A DNA stretch of 49,976 nucleotides from an uncultured beta proteobacterium (GTDB lineage: Bacteria > Pseudomonadota > Gammaproteobacteria > Burkholderiales > Burkholderiaceae_C), in assembly GCA_903844215.1 (NCBI GenBank), contig CAIMSP010000017.1:1-49976 (forward strand), written 5' to 3'. Each line of letters begins with the position of its first letter. The first letter of the stretch is position 1. Below, in pieces: positions 1 through 7,924 of this stretch. The translations under genes were made by a program, and so were the position numbers. The notes beneath the pieces are model-generated. The model was not told the origin of the DNA and did not search any database. It saw only the letters and a list, made by a program, of their open reading frames with translations.

Positions 1-1039
1 CGCGCCCGTACTGGGCGGCGGTGGCATAGGCCAGGAACATGGGTTTAAGTTTGTGCGGGAAGCAGCGTACAGCGAAGATGTGGTTTTGGTGCAAGCAGCC
101 CGCCAACTCGCCACGCCACAAATGGCCGCGCCCCAGCTTGTCAAGGTCGCCGCCCTCGGTCATCAGCACATCGTCCGGGCACAGTTCCACCCCGGCCGCC
201 ACGCTGGCCGGGAGTTCGATGACGGACACATCGGACAAGTCAAGGTGGCCATCTTGCACGTTGCCGACGCGCAAATACGGGCGTTCGATCAGCGTGCCCT
301 CATATTGCTTGCCGAGGGTCAGCCCGCCCCGAATTTCGGCGATGCGTTTGAGGGCAACCAACTTCCAGCCGTGCGGAACTTGCTCCAGCCATACATTGCC
401 GGTGGATTCAAGCACGGCGTCGGATGCAATGCCCCGTGTGACCGCCCGCTGAATGATGGACTTGCGCAGGGCATCCAGGGTGTCGAGCTGGCGGCGTTTG
501 GCGGTGACGGCTGCGTCGATGGCGGCGCAGCTTGCGTCGAGATAGGCGGCGATGCGGTGTTGCTCGGGCAAGGGTGGCAGAGTGATAGTGAATGCATTGA
601 AATCCTTGTCACCAATGGCCGGGTAACCAACGCCAGTCGCCGCTGCCTCGAAATACTGCCGGGCGTTCTCGGACAACAGGTGGTAGTAAGCGAATTGCGG
701 TGCGAGTTTGCTCGGCTGTGGCTCCACAACATTAAAACCAGTCGAACAAATCAAATGCTCCGGCGCATCGGCAAAAAAGGCCACCGCTTGCAAGTTGGGG
801 CGGACAGATGAAATGACTGTGCTTCCAGCGGCCACCCGCCGCCGCGCGCGAGACGGCGCATCTTCAAAACGCAGGTGCTCTATCGCATTGGGATCAACCA
901 TGCCGTTGTAGTTGACGTTCGAGATTTCAAGGTAGTCAAACTCGTAGTCAGCGTCAGTTCCGGCGGGTAGCGCGTTAGCGTTGATGACCGCCACGTCTTT
1001 GAGACGCTCAACAGCCCAGCCCGATGGAGTAACGCTCAT
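1..1039 (-). CDS. hsdS: HsdS, type I restriction-modification specificity subunit (3' end outside window)
   Basis: Translating the minus strand from an ATG at 1039 gives 346 open codons running off the left edge. The ATG overlaps the hsdM stop (ATGA), so the two are translationally coupled. Layout fits HsdS: a first target-recognition domain (about residues 1-150), a conserved end with LPPLPEQHRIAAYLD at 154-168 leading into a helical spacer (AAIDAAVTAKRRQLDTLDAL), then a second recognition domain from about 205 with the typical segments IRGGLTLG and YLRVGNVQDGHLDLSDV. HsdS chooses the bipartite DNA site for the HsdM2S methylase and HsdR2M2S nuclease. The remaining conserved helix lies outside. 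No hsdR is visible; it would have to lie further left. The recognition sequence cannot be deduced. Confidence 0.93.
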   Translation of the reverse strand, partial: MSVTPSGWAVERLKDVAVINANALPAGTDADYEFDYLEISNVNYNGMVDPNAIEHLRFEDAPSRARRRVAAGSTVISSVRPNLQAVAFFADAPEHLICSTGFNVVEPQPSKLAPQFAYYHLLSENARQYFEAAATGVGYPAIGDKDFNAFTITLPPLPEQHRIAAYLDASCAAIDAAVTAKRRQLDTLDALRKSIIQRAVTRGIASDAVLESTGNVWLEQVPHGWKLVALKRIAEIRGGLTLGKQYEGTLIERPYLRVGNVQDGHLDLSDVSVIELPASVAAGVELCPDDVLMTEGGDLDKLGRGHLWRGELAGCLHQNHIFAVRCFPHKLKPMFLAYATAAQYGR

Positions 1040-3030
1040 TTCGCCAGCCCCTCCAACATCGCTTCCGCCTCTTTCTCCAGCTCCCAAAACTGCGCGAGCA
1101 AATCTTTGGCCGGTGTGGGTGGCTGGTAGCGGTAGAAGTATTTGTTGGGCAGGATTTCGTAGCCCAGTTGCGGGCTGTCTTCCCAACGAATGATGGGCTT
1201 GGCGATTTCGCGTTTCAGGAAGGCGGCAATGTCTTCGCCGTGCGGGATGTATTCATCGTCGGCCACGTAGTGGCGGTGTGTCCATTCGACCGACAGAATT
1301 TCAGGCCACAAGGCAGAGGTCTGACCCAGCGCGGTTTTGAGTTTCTTGGCCGCACTGTCGGCGGGTGTCAAAGCGATGGTGATGGTCTTCTCTTTGCCTT
1401 CGACCTTCACGCGCACCCGAAACGTGATCTCACTGTCATGAAACTCCTGCTCTTTCTTCAGGTTGGCGGCGGTAAAGGCTTTTTCGTAAGGCTCGGTCAC
1501 GGTAGCGGGCTGGTCGTGCGCGTCGCTCTGCCAGAACACCACTTTGACTTTGTGAAAGGCAAAGTCCTTCGTCTTGAACAGCTTCACGTTGGCATCGTCA
1601 AAATTCTTGGCCCAGCCTTTGGCATACCGGGTTTCGATCCACTGCCGGTGCGCGTCGGTCATGCGGTTGCGCTTGTTGCCAAAGGCTTTGGGCTCTTTTT
1701 CAAACTGCTGGCGCGCATCAATCAGCATCACGCGGTCCTTGTGGCTGGCGGGCTTGTCGTTGCGCAGCAGCCAGACGTAGGTAAAGATGCCGGTGTTGTA
1801 AAAAAGCTGGTCGGGCAGCATGACGATGGCGTCGAGCCAGTCGTTTTCCAGAATCCAGCGGCGGATTTCGCTCTCGCCCGAGCCGCAGTCGCCGTTCGAC
1901 AGCGGCGAGCCGTTGAAGACGATGGCAATGCGGCTGCCGCCGTCGGCGGGTGCCACCATCTTGGCCAGCATGGTTTGCAGGAACAACAGCGCTCCGTCGT
2001 TCACGCGGGGCAACCCGGCGCTGTACCGGGTTTTTTGCAGCTTGCGCGCTTCTAACTCGTAGCCGTCTTTGCCGCCCCAGGTCACGCCAAAGGGCGGGTT
2101 GCTGAGCATGCGGTTGAAGCGGTATTTGGTCTCGGGCAACTGGTCGCCGGGATCGCGACTGTGCGGGTCGTGCGGAATCAGCGAATTGCCTAAAAATACC
2201 TTGGCGGTCTGGTCATTTTTGATCAGCAGGTCGGCCTGGCATACCGCAAAATTGGTGGGCGACAGCTCTTGACCGTGGATGGTCAGAAACTGCTCAACCC
2301 GCTCTTTCTCAGCCGCTGTGCTGGCGCGGTCCAGCAGGTGTTCTTTGCAGACTGACAACATGCCGCCCGAGCCACTGGCTGGGTCATAGACGGAAAAATG
2401 CCGCTCAGGTATGGGGATGTCCAACAGTTCCACCATCAGGCGCACCACTTCACGCGGGGTGAAGTGTTCCCCGGCTTCGTCGCCGCTTTGCTCCGAGAAG
2501 CGGCGCAGCAGCTCTTCGTAGATGTAGCCCATCTCCAGGCCCGAGAGCTGGTCGGGGCCAAGCGGCAGCTCTTTGTACTGGTTCAGGATCGGGGCCAGTC
2601 GGTTGTAAGCCACCATGGTGGTGATGGTGGCGCGGTAGTTGAAGTGCTGAATGATTTGATCTACGTTGGCAGAGAAACCATTGATATAGGCGCGAAAATT
2701 TTCAGCCAGCAGCGTTTGGTCGTCTTCATAGACACCGCGCAGCGTCCAGGTGGTGGCGTTGGAGAACGGGGACTGCTTGGGGTTGAGTTCCAGGTCTTTG
2801 ACCAGCTTGGCAAGCGCCTCGGGCGTGAGGTTGGGTCGTTTGGCCAGCACCTCGGCGCTTTTGGCTGCGCGCCACGCCATCAGCACACATTCCAGGCGGC
2901 GGATGACGATGATGGGCAGGATGACGCTTTGGTATTCGTACGACTTGAACTTGCCGCGCAGGCGCTCGGCAGACTTCCAGATTTCGTTGGTGAGGTTGTC
3001 GAGCTTGGGTTTGTTGAGCGAAAGCGCCAT
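1036..3030 (-). CDS. hsdM: HsdM, type I restriction-modification N6-adenine methyltransferase subunit
   Basis: 664 residues starting MALSLNKPKLDNLTNEIW. An upstream in-frame start at 3138 would add 36 residues that do not look like the family; the start at 3030 has an AGGA about 10 bases upstream. Residues 1-150 form the HsdM N-terminal helical domain. The SAM-binding motif DPASGSGG is at 216-223 and the catalytic NPPF at 311-314, both as in gamma-class N6-adenine methylases. The protein is longer than E. coli HsdM (about 530), with a C-terminal region beyond residue 500 as in the larger HsdM subgroup. Its stop overlaps the hsdS start by four bases. Some stretches (for example 2641-2700) are visibly AT-richer than the core genes to the right, in line with horizontal acquisition. 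Confidence 0.95.
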   Translation of the reverse strand: MALSLNKPKLDNLTNEIWKSAERLRGKFKSYEYQSVILPIIVIRRLECVLMAWRAAKSAEVLAKRPNLTPEALAKLVKDLELNPKQSPFSNATTWTLRGVYEDDQTLLAENFRAYINGFSANVDQIIQHFNYRATITTMVAYNRLAPILNQYKELPLGPDQLSGLEMGYIYEELLRRFSEQSGDEAGEHFTPREVVRLMVELLDIPIPERHFSVYDPASGSGGMLSVCKEHLLDRASTAAEKERVEQFLTIHGQELSPTNFAVCQADLLIKNDQTAKVFLGNSLIPHDPHSRDPGDQLPETKYRFNRMLSNPPFGVTWGGKDGYELEARKLQKTRYSAGLPRVNDGALLFLQTMLAKMVAPADGGSRIAIVFNGSPLSNGDCGSGESEIRRWILENDWLDAIVMLPDQLFYNTGIFTYVWLLRNDKPASHKDRVMLIDARQQFEKEPKAFGNKRNRMTDAHRQWIETRYAKGWAKNFDDANVKLFKTKDFAFHKVKVVFWQSDAHDQPATVTEPYEKAFTAANLKKEQEFHDSEITFRVRVKVEGKEKTITIALTPADSAAKKLKTALGQTSALWPEILSVEWTHRHYVADDEYIPHGEDIAAFLKREIAKPIIRWEDSPQLGYEILPNKYFYRYQPPTPAKDLLAQFWELEKEAEAMLEGLAK

Positions 3031-3054
3031 GGTTCTATTTTCCTGTCCCTGTCC

Positions 3055-3084
3055 GTTATCCGATTGCCATCCACTGCATTTCAA
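3055..3084 (-). promoter_or_regulatory. Candidate sigma70-type promoter for hsdMS
   Basis: On the minus strand TTGAAA (3079-3084) is followed 18 bases later by GATAAC (3055-3060), giving 5/6 and 4/6 matches to the consensus. It lies 25 bases upstream of the hsdM ATG. Assigned by eye only. Confidence 0.4.
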
Positions 3085-3405
3085 TACACACCCCCAGATG
3101 GGCACGTTGCAGTGTAAGCCGTCTATTGACCGCGTCACTTGCTTGGCGCGCTCAGATGTGATTGGCGTGGGCGGCTCGGCAGCTCGATGTTATTCGGTCG
3201 CCAGCGCGATGTTCCAGTCCCACGAACTGTTGGGCAGAGGGCATTTAAGAACTTCAAACACGGCCTTGCATCGGGCGGCGTGAAGGCGCGCTAGGCCTTG
3301 GCCCCTTGACCATCGCGTGTTGGCGCTGGGTTTGTCCATGCGGGCGCACATTCGACGATAGAACGCACGTTAACGCGCAGTCGCTGGCGGCGCTTGAGGG
3401 TACTT
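3085..3405. other. Gene-poor stretch between hsdM and the toxin gene
   Basis: No reading frame here resembles a protein I recognise. A segment around 3240-3295 (core AACTTCAAACACGGCC ... GCGCTAGGCC) faintly recalls the arms of an integron attC site, but the 7-base core sites are not intact. It may be debris from mobile-element traffic between the restriction genes and the toxin-antitoxin pair. No tRNA or terminator was seen. Confidence 0.4.
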
Positions 3406-3741
3406 TCAATGTCTTGCTGGTGGCCACTGCCTGGCCGTGTGAAGCACGCGCAGCGCTCGCACCAGTTCGCCAACAACGTCATAAATCAAGATGTAGTTTC
3501 GGTGCGCGACAAGTTCGCGGGTACCTTTGAGTCTGCCAGGACGCCCAAGGCCGGGATGGTCCAGCAGGCGCGCGGCCCGCTCGGATAGCAATTCATCAAG
3601 ATCGAGGGCTGCGCTCGCAGCCTGTCGGACTTTGCGCGCGGGACGCCCAAAGTCCGACAGGCTGCTAGGGTTGTCAATCGCGATGAATTCACGAATCGAT
3701 TTCCGGTCTGCGCGAGCCGGAAACGTCCAAACCAGTTTCAC
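3406..3741 (-). CDS. RelE/ParE-family toxin with an internal palindromic insertion
   Basis: 111 residues from a GTG start that overlaps the antitoxin stop (GTGA). The N-terminus (KLVWTFPARADRKSIREFI) and the C-terminal strands (GTRELVAHRNYILIYDV and VRALRVLHTARQWP) are typical of ParE/RelE toxins, which act on gyrase or on ribosome-bound mRNA; the target cannot be told from sequence. Family members run about 90-95 residues and normally continue from IDNP directly into AALDLDELL. Here residues 26-42 (SSLSDFGRPARKVRQAA) intervene, encoded by a perfect stem-loop (see repeat entry). The frame is kept, so a protein can be made. The insert sits between the first helix and the second, so activity may be changed or lost. 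Partner: the antitoxin gene immediately upstream. Confidence 0.85.
   Translation of the reverse strand: MKLVWTFPARADRKSIREFIAIDNPSSLSDFGRPARKVRQAASAALDLDELLSERAARLLDHPGLGRPGRLKGTRELVAHRNYILIYDVVGELVRALRVLHTARQWPPARH
3617..3665. repeat. REP-like palindrome inserted in frame in the toxin gene
   Basis: Perfect 18-bp inverted repeat, arms 3617-3634 (GCAGCCTGTCGGACTTTG) and 3648-3665 (its reverse complement), around a 13-base GC-rich loop. It sits inside the toxin reading frame. Size and form match repetitive extragenic palindromes or the palindromic elements known to invade reading frames in Rickettsia. I saw no second copy in this window. Confidence 0.85.
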
Positions 3742-4028
3742 TTGCTAGCGTCGGCCATCTTGCGGCGGGTCTCGGCGCGCCAAACTTGTGCCTGCGCTTC
3801 GACTTCCTCGGATGAGACCACAGCTCCGGCGTTGGCCGCGTCGATTCCAATCTGCACCTCTCGACGGAACCAGGCATCGTGCTCTGCGGCTTCCAGTTGC
3901 TGCTTCACAAAATCCCGCATGAAGTCACGCAAGAGTTGGGCGCCTGTTCGGTCACGGGATTTCGCAGCCGTGGAGAATTGGTCTTTCAACCTCTCATCAA
4001 CCCGGAAGGTAAAAGTTGCTTCGCTCAT
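3738..4028 (-). CDS. Ribbon-helix-helix antitoxin of the RelE/ParE-type pair
   Basis: 96 residues starting MSEATFTFRVDERLKDQF. The first 45 residues form a ribbon-helix-helix DNA-binding fold (strand ATFTFRVDE, then two helices ending LLRDFMRDFV). The acidic helical C-terminus (SSEEVEAQAQVWRAETRRK) is where such antitoxins wrap their toxin. The start at 4028 is preferred to one 27 codons earlier because it matches the family N-terminus and has an AAGGATG ribosome site. It is followed by the toxin with a 4-base overlap, the usual antitoxin-first order. By family knowledge it should bind its own promoter, alone and with the toxin. Confidence 0.85.
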   Translation of the reverse strand: MSEATFTFRVDERLKDQFSTAAKSRDRTGAQLLRDFMRDFVKQQLEAAEHDAWFRREVQIGIDAANAGAVVSSEEVEAQAQVWRAETRRKMADASK

Positions 4029-4039
4029 GACGGCATCCT

Positions 4040-4073
4040 TATGTGTTACAAAGCAAGTGCACTGTGGCACATA
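4040..4073 (-). promoter_or_regulatory. Possible antitoxin operator
   Basis: Just upstream of the antitoxin start lie TATGTG (4040-4045) and CACATA (4068-4073) in inverted orientation, with GTGC/GCAC (4057-4060, 4067-4070) nested between them. Ribbon-helix-helix antitoxins bind such short inverted repeats. No convincing -35/-10 pair was found. Confidence 0.3.
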
Positions 4074-4340
4074 GGCAATTATTGCAGATAAGCTCGAGTC
4101 TTGGGCCATTTTGGGTCGATGGCCGCTGCACCCTTTGACGATAGGTTCGCCACAAAACTGCCAACCGATTCCTGATTGTCAAGGGCCGGTCTGGAGCAGG
4201 CAGATCGCAAAACGCTGCACCCGCTTTCAGCCTTTCCAGACATTCTCAGAGTCGTGAGCAGTTGCCCCGCCATTGAGTGCCACGTCGCTCTTGACGCCCA
4301 CTGGGCAAAGCAATTTCCGCAAGCACGCACCCGCAAGTCC
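4074..4340. other. Intergenic stretch between antitoxin and sialate O-acetylesterase
   Basis: An 85-codon minus-strand frame is open here (4079-4336), but its product has no hydrophobic core, motif or domain that I recognise. No tRNA, terminator or repeat stands out. It marks the boundary between the accessory left edge and the core-like genes to the right. Confidence 0.4.
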
Positions 4341-6317
4341 TCAGAACTGGTACTTCACCCCATCCGTCAGGCCGGGCCAGTCATCACTGCGAAACGGCGA
4401 TGCGGGCAGGCCGTCGCGGTTGACAAGATTGTTTTGCTGCGGGTTGTCCACCCAACCAAAGCGCACGGCCACGGGGTGTTCCATGCCGGGGCGCGAGACG
4501 ATCACCTTGTGGCCCTGGATGCGCGCTTGCGCGGGCAGGAACTGCTGGCTGGCGTCGGCCAGCGTGAAGCCTTGCAAGGCCTGGGCCCCCTTGGCGATTG
4601 CCAGACCGCGACCCACTTCGGAAAAAACAATTTCGACTTGCGCGCCGCGCACCCGCATGGAGCGGTACACGGGGCCACTGGCCACGAGGTTCTTCTTGCC
4701 GTAGTCGTTCTTCAGCGCCAGCAAGGCCAGGCGCAGCCCCACGTCCTGCTTGTTCAGCGGATGGATGCTTTGCGCGTCGCCGATGTCGGTGGCCACAACC
4801 ATGCCGGTCCCCGGCAGCTTCAGGGTGCGGGATTGCGCGTCGCGCAGCTCGGCCCAGTCGCTGCCCATGAGGCGGTTCTTCTCCAGCGGCAGGAACGACG
4901 CCAGTTGCACGAAATAGAACGGCAGCTTGGGCCGGTTCCACTGCGTGCGCCAGTCCTGGATGAGCAGCGGGAAGGTCTGCGCATACTGCTGGGCGCGCGG
5001 CACATTGCTCTCGCCCTGGTACCAGATCACGCCCTTCAACGGCAGCCCAATGAGCGGGTTCACCATGGCGTTGAATAGCAGGCTTGGCAGATCGTTCGGC
5101 GGCGGATCGCCCTTGTCCAGATAGCTTTCGACCCGCGCTTTCCACACGCCCGACAAGGCCAGGGCTTCGTCGCCCAGGCGCAGTTTCAGCGCCGCCGCAT
5201 CGCCGTAAAAGCCGCCGCCCCCGCCGTTGTCCGTGACGCGCACCGCAATCACATTGCGCCCCGGATGCAGCAGGCCTGCGGGCAGTGCGTAGCGCCGGGG
5301 AGCGTCCCACTGGCAGATGCTGCCGACGCGCTTGCCATTCACATAGCTGTCGTCGCAATCGTCCACGGTGCCCAGTTCGAGCACGGCCGACTGCGCCACC
5401 TGGGCGTCGTTCAGATAGACATCGCGTCGGTACCAGACCACACCGTCGAAATCGGGCAGGCCCTGCTCTTCCCAATATTGCGGCGCCTTCAGCGTGACCC
5501 AATGCTGGTCGTCGTAGTCGGCCTTCTTCCACTGGGACGCGGCGCCCGATTCATCCACTGCGGAATGCTGCCAGGCCCGCACCACCGCATCCATCTTTTG
5601 CGTGTAGCGCAGGCGTGCGGCTGGCGCATCGAGCGGCATCGCGTCCAACTGCATCTCCGGCAGCGTCGCCAGCGCACTGCGGCTGATCCAGGTCTCGACA
5701 TTCGTTCCGCCCCAGGAGGCGTTGACGATGCCGATGGGCACACCGGTTTCGCGCAGCAGCTTGCGCGCAAAGAAGAAGGCCGCAGCGCTGAACTCGCCGC
5801 TGTTGTGCGCGCTGGCCGCCTTCCACTGCGCCGGCGCCAAGTCGTCCTGCGGCGCAAACGCCACGCTCTTGGGGATCTTGAGGTGGCGCATCTTTGGCAG
5901 GTTCGAGTGCGCGATTTCACGCTCGGCATTCGCCGATTGGGCCAGGCTCCACTCCATGTTCGACTGGCCGCTGGCCAGCCACAGGTCGCCCAGCAGCACG
6001 TCCTTGAACTCGATCCGGTTCTCGCCCTGCACCCGCAGCGTGTACGGCCCGCCTGCGGCTTCGGGCTGGAGCCGCAGCTGCCAGCGGCCCTGGGCATTGG
6101 CCGTGGTCGTGGCCGACTGGCGATGCAGCTGCACCCGCACCCGCTCCCCGGGTTGGGCCCAACCCCACACCGGAATGGCCTGCTGGCGCTGCAGCAGCAT
6201 GTGCTCGCCAAAGACCTGGGGCAGGCGCACCTCGGCCAGCGCCTGGGCGCAGGCCAGACTCAGCAGCGCGGCGCTCAAGGCGGTCTTCATGGACAGGCTT
6301 TGGGACAGATGCTTCAT
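4341..6317 (-). CDS. Secreted sialate O-acetylesterase (SASA/SGNH family)
   Basis: 658 residues. A signal peptide is clear (MKTALSAALLSLACAQALA, from residue 10; an alternative start is the ATG at 6290). A beta-rich N-terminal domain (VRLPQVFGEHMLLQ) precedes the catalytic SGNH domain. GQSNM at 117-121 supplies the nucleophile Ser119, WYQGESN is the conserved glycine/asparagine block, and DIGDAQSIHPLNKQDVG holds the Asp/His pair. A jelly-roll-like insert (about 210-330, with WKKADYDDQHW) splits the domain, as in related enzymes. The enzyme removes O-acetyl groups from sialic acids or acetylated polysaccharides in the periplasm or outside the cell. It starts only 5 bases after the yihY stop, so they are probably co-transcribed. 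No sialic acid uptake or catabolic genes are near, so the natural substrate is open. Confidence 0.88.
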   Translation of the reverse strand: MKHLSQSLSMKTALSAALLSLACAQALAEVRLPQVFGEHMLLQRQQAIPVWGWAQPGERVRVQLHRQSATTTANAQGRWQLRLQPEAAGGPYTLRVQGENRIEFKDVLLGDLWLASGQSNMEWSLAQSANAEREIAHSNLPKMRHLKIPKSVAFAPQDDLAPAQWKAASAHNSGEFSAAAFFFARKLLRETGVPIGIVNASWGGTNVETWISRSALATLPEMQLDAMPLDAPAARLRYTQKMDAVVRAWQHSAVDESGAASQWKKADYDDQHWVTLKAPQYWEEQGLPDFDGVVWYRRDVYLNDAQVAQSAVLELGTVDDCDDSYVNGKRVGSICQWDAPRRYALPAGLLHPGRNVIAVRVTDNGGGGGFYGDAAALKLRLGDEALALSGVWKARVESYLDKGDPPPNDLPSLLFNAMVNPLIGLPLKGVIWYQGESNVPRAQQYAQTFPLLIQDWRTQWNRPKLPFYFVQLASFLPLEKNRLMGSDWAELRDAQSRTLKLPGTGMVVATDIGDAQSIHPLNKQDVGLRLALLALKNDYGKKNLVASGPVYRSMRVRGAQVEIVFSEVGRGLAIAKGAQALQGFTLADASQQFLPAQARIQGHKVIVSRPGMEHPVAVRFGWVDNPQQNNLVNRDGLPASPFRSDDWPGLTDGVKYQF

Positions 6318-6322
6318 GGCAC

Positions 6323-7513
6323 TCACAGCAGTTGGTTCAGGGTCATGGTGTCGGATGACAAATGGGATTGCTCCCAGAGCTTGCGCGTGTTCGGATTGCG
6401 TTCCAGCAGCAGTCGCTCGGCCAGCGGCGCCACGGCCGTGCGCGCCGTGTCCACCAGCAGCACATAGCGCCCGTCCTGCAGCGAGCCGATCCAGCCCAGC
6501 GACTCCACCGCCTCCAGCGGGCCCTCCAACTGCAGCGGATCCAGGCGCAGCGTCTGCGCCAGTTCCACCAGATGCAGCCCGGCGCGCTGCGCCTGCAGCT
6601 CGCGCAGCAGTTCCAGCGCCAACTGGAAGCGCCAGCCCGGATGATCGGCACGGCGCGAAATGCCCGACAGCAGGCTGGGCAGGTAGGCCGCGATCACCGC
6701 CCCCAGCAGCACGATCAACCACACCATGTAAACCCACAGCAGCAAAATCGGCACCGAGGCAAAGGCGCCGTAGATCACCGAATAGGCCGGCATCTTCGAC
6801 AGGTACCAGCCCAGTGAACGCTTGGCCAGTTCCAGCCCGAGCGCCACGAACACGCCGCCGCTGAGGGCGTGATTCCACTTGACCTCGGTGTTGGGCACGT
6901 AGCGGTACAAGGCGGCAATTCCGGCCACGATCAAGGCAAACTGGAACAGGTCCAGCAGCAGCCCCAGGCCGCCGGGCATTTCGCCGATCAGTCCGCGCGA
7001 GACCGACACCAGGAAGGAGCTGATGGCCAGGCTTCCCGCCAGCAGCAGCGGACCCAGCGTGAGCACGCCCCAGTAGGTCAGCACGCGGCGCGCCAGCGGG
7101 CGCGGACGGCGCACGCGCCAGATCGCATTCAGCGTGCGGTCGATGGTGAGGATCAGCGAAATCGCCGTCACCAGCAGCACCACGATCCCGGCCAAGCCCA
7201 GGCGGCTGGACTTGGCGGCAAACTGCGTCAGGTAGCCCATGACCTGCTTGGCGATGGATTCGGGTATCAGGCTCTCGGTCAGCCACTGCTGCAATGCCAG
7301 TTGCAGCTTGCCAAACATCGGAAACGCCGTGAACACGGCCAGCACCACGGTGAACAGCGGCACCAGTGAAATCAGCGTGGTGAAGGTCAGGCTGCTGGCG
7401 GTGTTGCCCAGACGGTCTTGGCGAAAGCGCTGCGCCAAAGTGCGCGCCGTTTCGCGCCAGGGAAAGGTCTGCAACGTGGCTTTCAGGGCCAGCAACCAAG
7501 CTTCAATTTTCAT
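6323..7513 (-). CDS. YihY-family inner membrane protein (formerly misnamed RNase BN)
   Basis: 396 residues from MKIEAWLLALKATL; ATGs at 7525 and 7546 are possible alternatives but would narrow or remove the gap to the divergent gene. Six hydrophobic segments fit the YihY/virulence factor BrkB family, including the conserved NTASSLTFTTLISLVPLFTV block near residue 50. The soluble C-terminal tail (about 290-396, QAQRAGLHLVELAQTLRLDP) resembles a winged-helix-like region found in the longer proteobacterial members. Function is unsettled; the old RNase BN role is not supported for this family. It is divergent from the DUF2069 gene across about 20 bases and lies just upstream of the esterase gene. 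Confidence 0.88.
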   Translation of the reverse strand: MKIEAWLLALKATLQTFPWRETARTLAQRFRQDRLGNTASSLTFTTLISLVPLFTVVLAVFTAFPMFGKLQLALQQWLTESLIPESIAKQVMGYLTQFAAKSSRLGLAGIVVLLVTAISLILTIDRTLNAIWRVRRPRPLARRVLTYWGVLTLGPLLLAGSLAISSFLVSVSRGLIGEMPGGLGLLLDLFQFALIVAGIAALYRYVPNTEVKWNHALSGGVFVALGLELAKRSLGWYLSKMPAYSVIYGAFASVPILLLWVYMVWLIVLLGAVIAAYLPSLLSGISRRADHPGWRFQLALELLRELQAQRAGLHLVELAQTLRLDPLQLEGPLEAVESLGWIGSLQDGRYVLLVDTARTAVAPLAERLLLERNPNTRKLWEQSHLSSDTMTLNQLL

Positions 7514-7534
7514 GACCGCTATCATGCCACCACG

Positions 7535-7921
7535 ATGAATCGACAAAACGTAGAACTCACCCGACGGCTGGCCGTGGGCTCGGTGCTGGGACTGATCGCC
7601 CTCGGCTTGGTCTGGGAGCTCTGGCTCGCGCCGCTGCGCCCGGGCGGCTCCTGGTTGGTGCTCAAGGTGTTGCCACTGTGCCTGCCGCTGGCCGGCTTGC
7701 TGAAAAACCGCATGTACACCTACCGCTGGCTAAGCCTGCTGCTGTGGCTGTACTTTGCCGAGGGCGTGGTGCGTGCCTGGGGCGACCGCGCGCCCGGAAA
7801 TTATCTGGCCCTGCTCCAGGTGCTGCTGTGCGTGCTGCTGTTTGTGGCCTGCAGCCTGCATGTGCGGCTGCGCCTGAAGGGTCCGCGGCTGGAGGCCAGC
7901 GCCAACCCTGAGGCGAGCTAA
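7535..7921 (+). CDS. DUF2069 small integral membrane protein
   Basis: 128 residues from MNRQNVELTRRLAVGS. Four hydrophobic segments are seen, with the family hallmark LVWELWLAPLRPGGSWLVLKVLPLCLPL-like stretch at about 25-52 and the following RMYTYRWLSLLLWLYFAEG. The role of DUF2069 is unknown. The start was placed at the ATG that gives the family N-terminus; an earlier in-frame start would overlap yihY antisense. No clear ribosome site is visible. The stop is 3 bases before the next gene, so the two are likely one transcript. Confidence 0.82.
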   Translation: MNRQNVELTRRLAVGSVLGLIALGLVWELWLAPLRPGGSWLVLKVLPLCLPLAGLLKNRMYTYRWLSLLLWLYFAEGVVRAWGDRAPGNYLALLQVLLCVLLFVACSLHVRLRLKGPRLEASANPEAS

Positions 7922-7924
7922 AGC

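Noticed and set aside
53-811. 252-codon plus-strand ORF at the left edge
   Set aside because: It lies opposite hsdS, whose motifs are clear on the minus strand even though that gene is cut by the window.
3240-3295. Integron attC-like site
   Set aside because: Resemblance is limited to short arms; neither 7-base core site is intact and no integrase or cassette array is seen.
3291-3482. 63-codon minus-strand ORF between hsdM and the toxin gene
   Set aside because: No ribosome site or recognisable feature, and it overlaps the end of the toxin gene in another frame.
4079-4336. 85-codon minus-strand ORF upstream of the antitoxin
   Set aside because: Composition does not look like a folded protein, there is no motif, and the antitoxin regulatory region would overlap its end.
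6323-7499. Upstream extension of the sialate O-acetylesterase frame to a 1052-codon ORF
   Set aside because: The first about 390 codons lie in another frame of the yihY gene and have a low-complexity Ala/Gly/Arg composition; the signal peptide shows where the esterase really begins.
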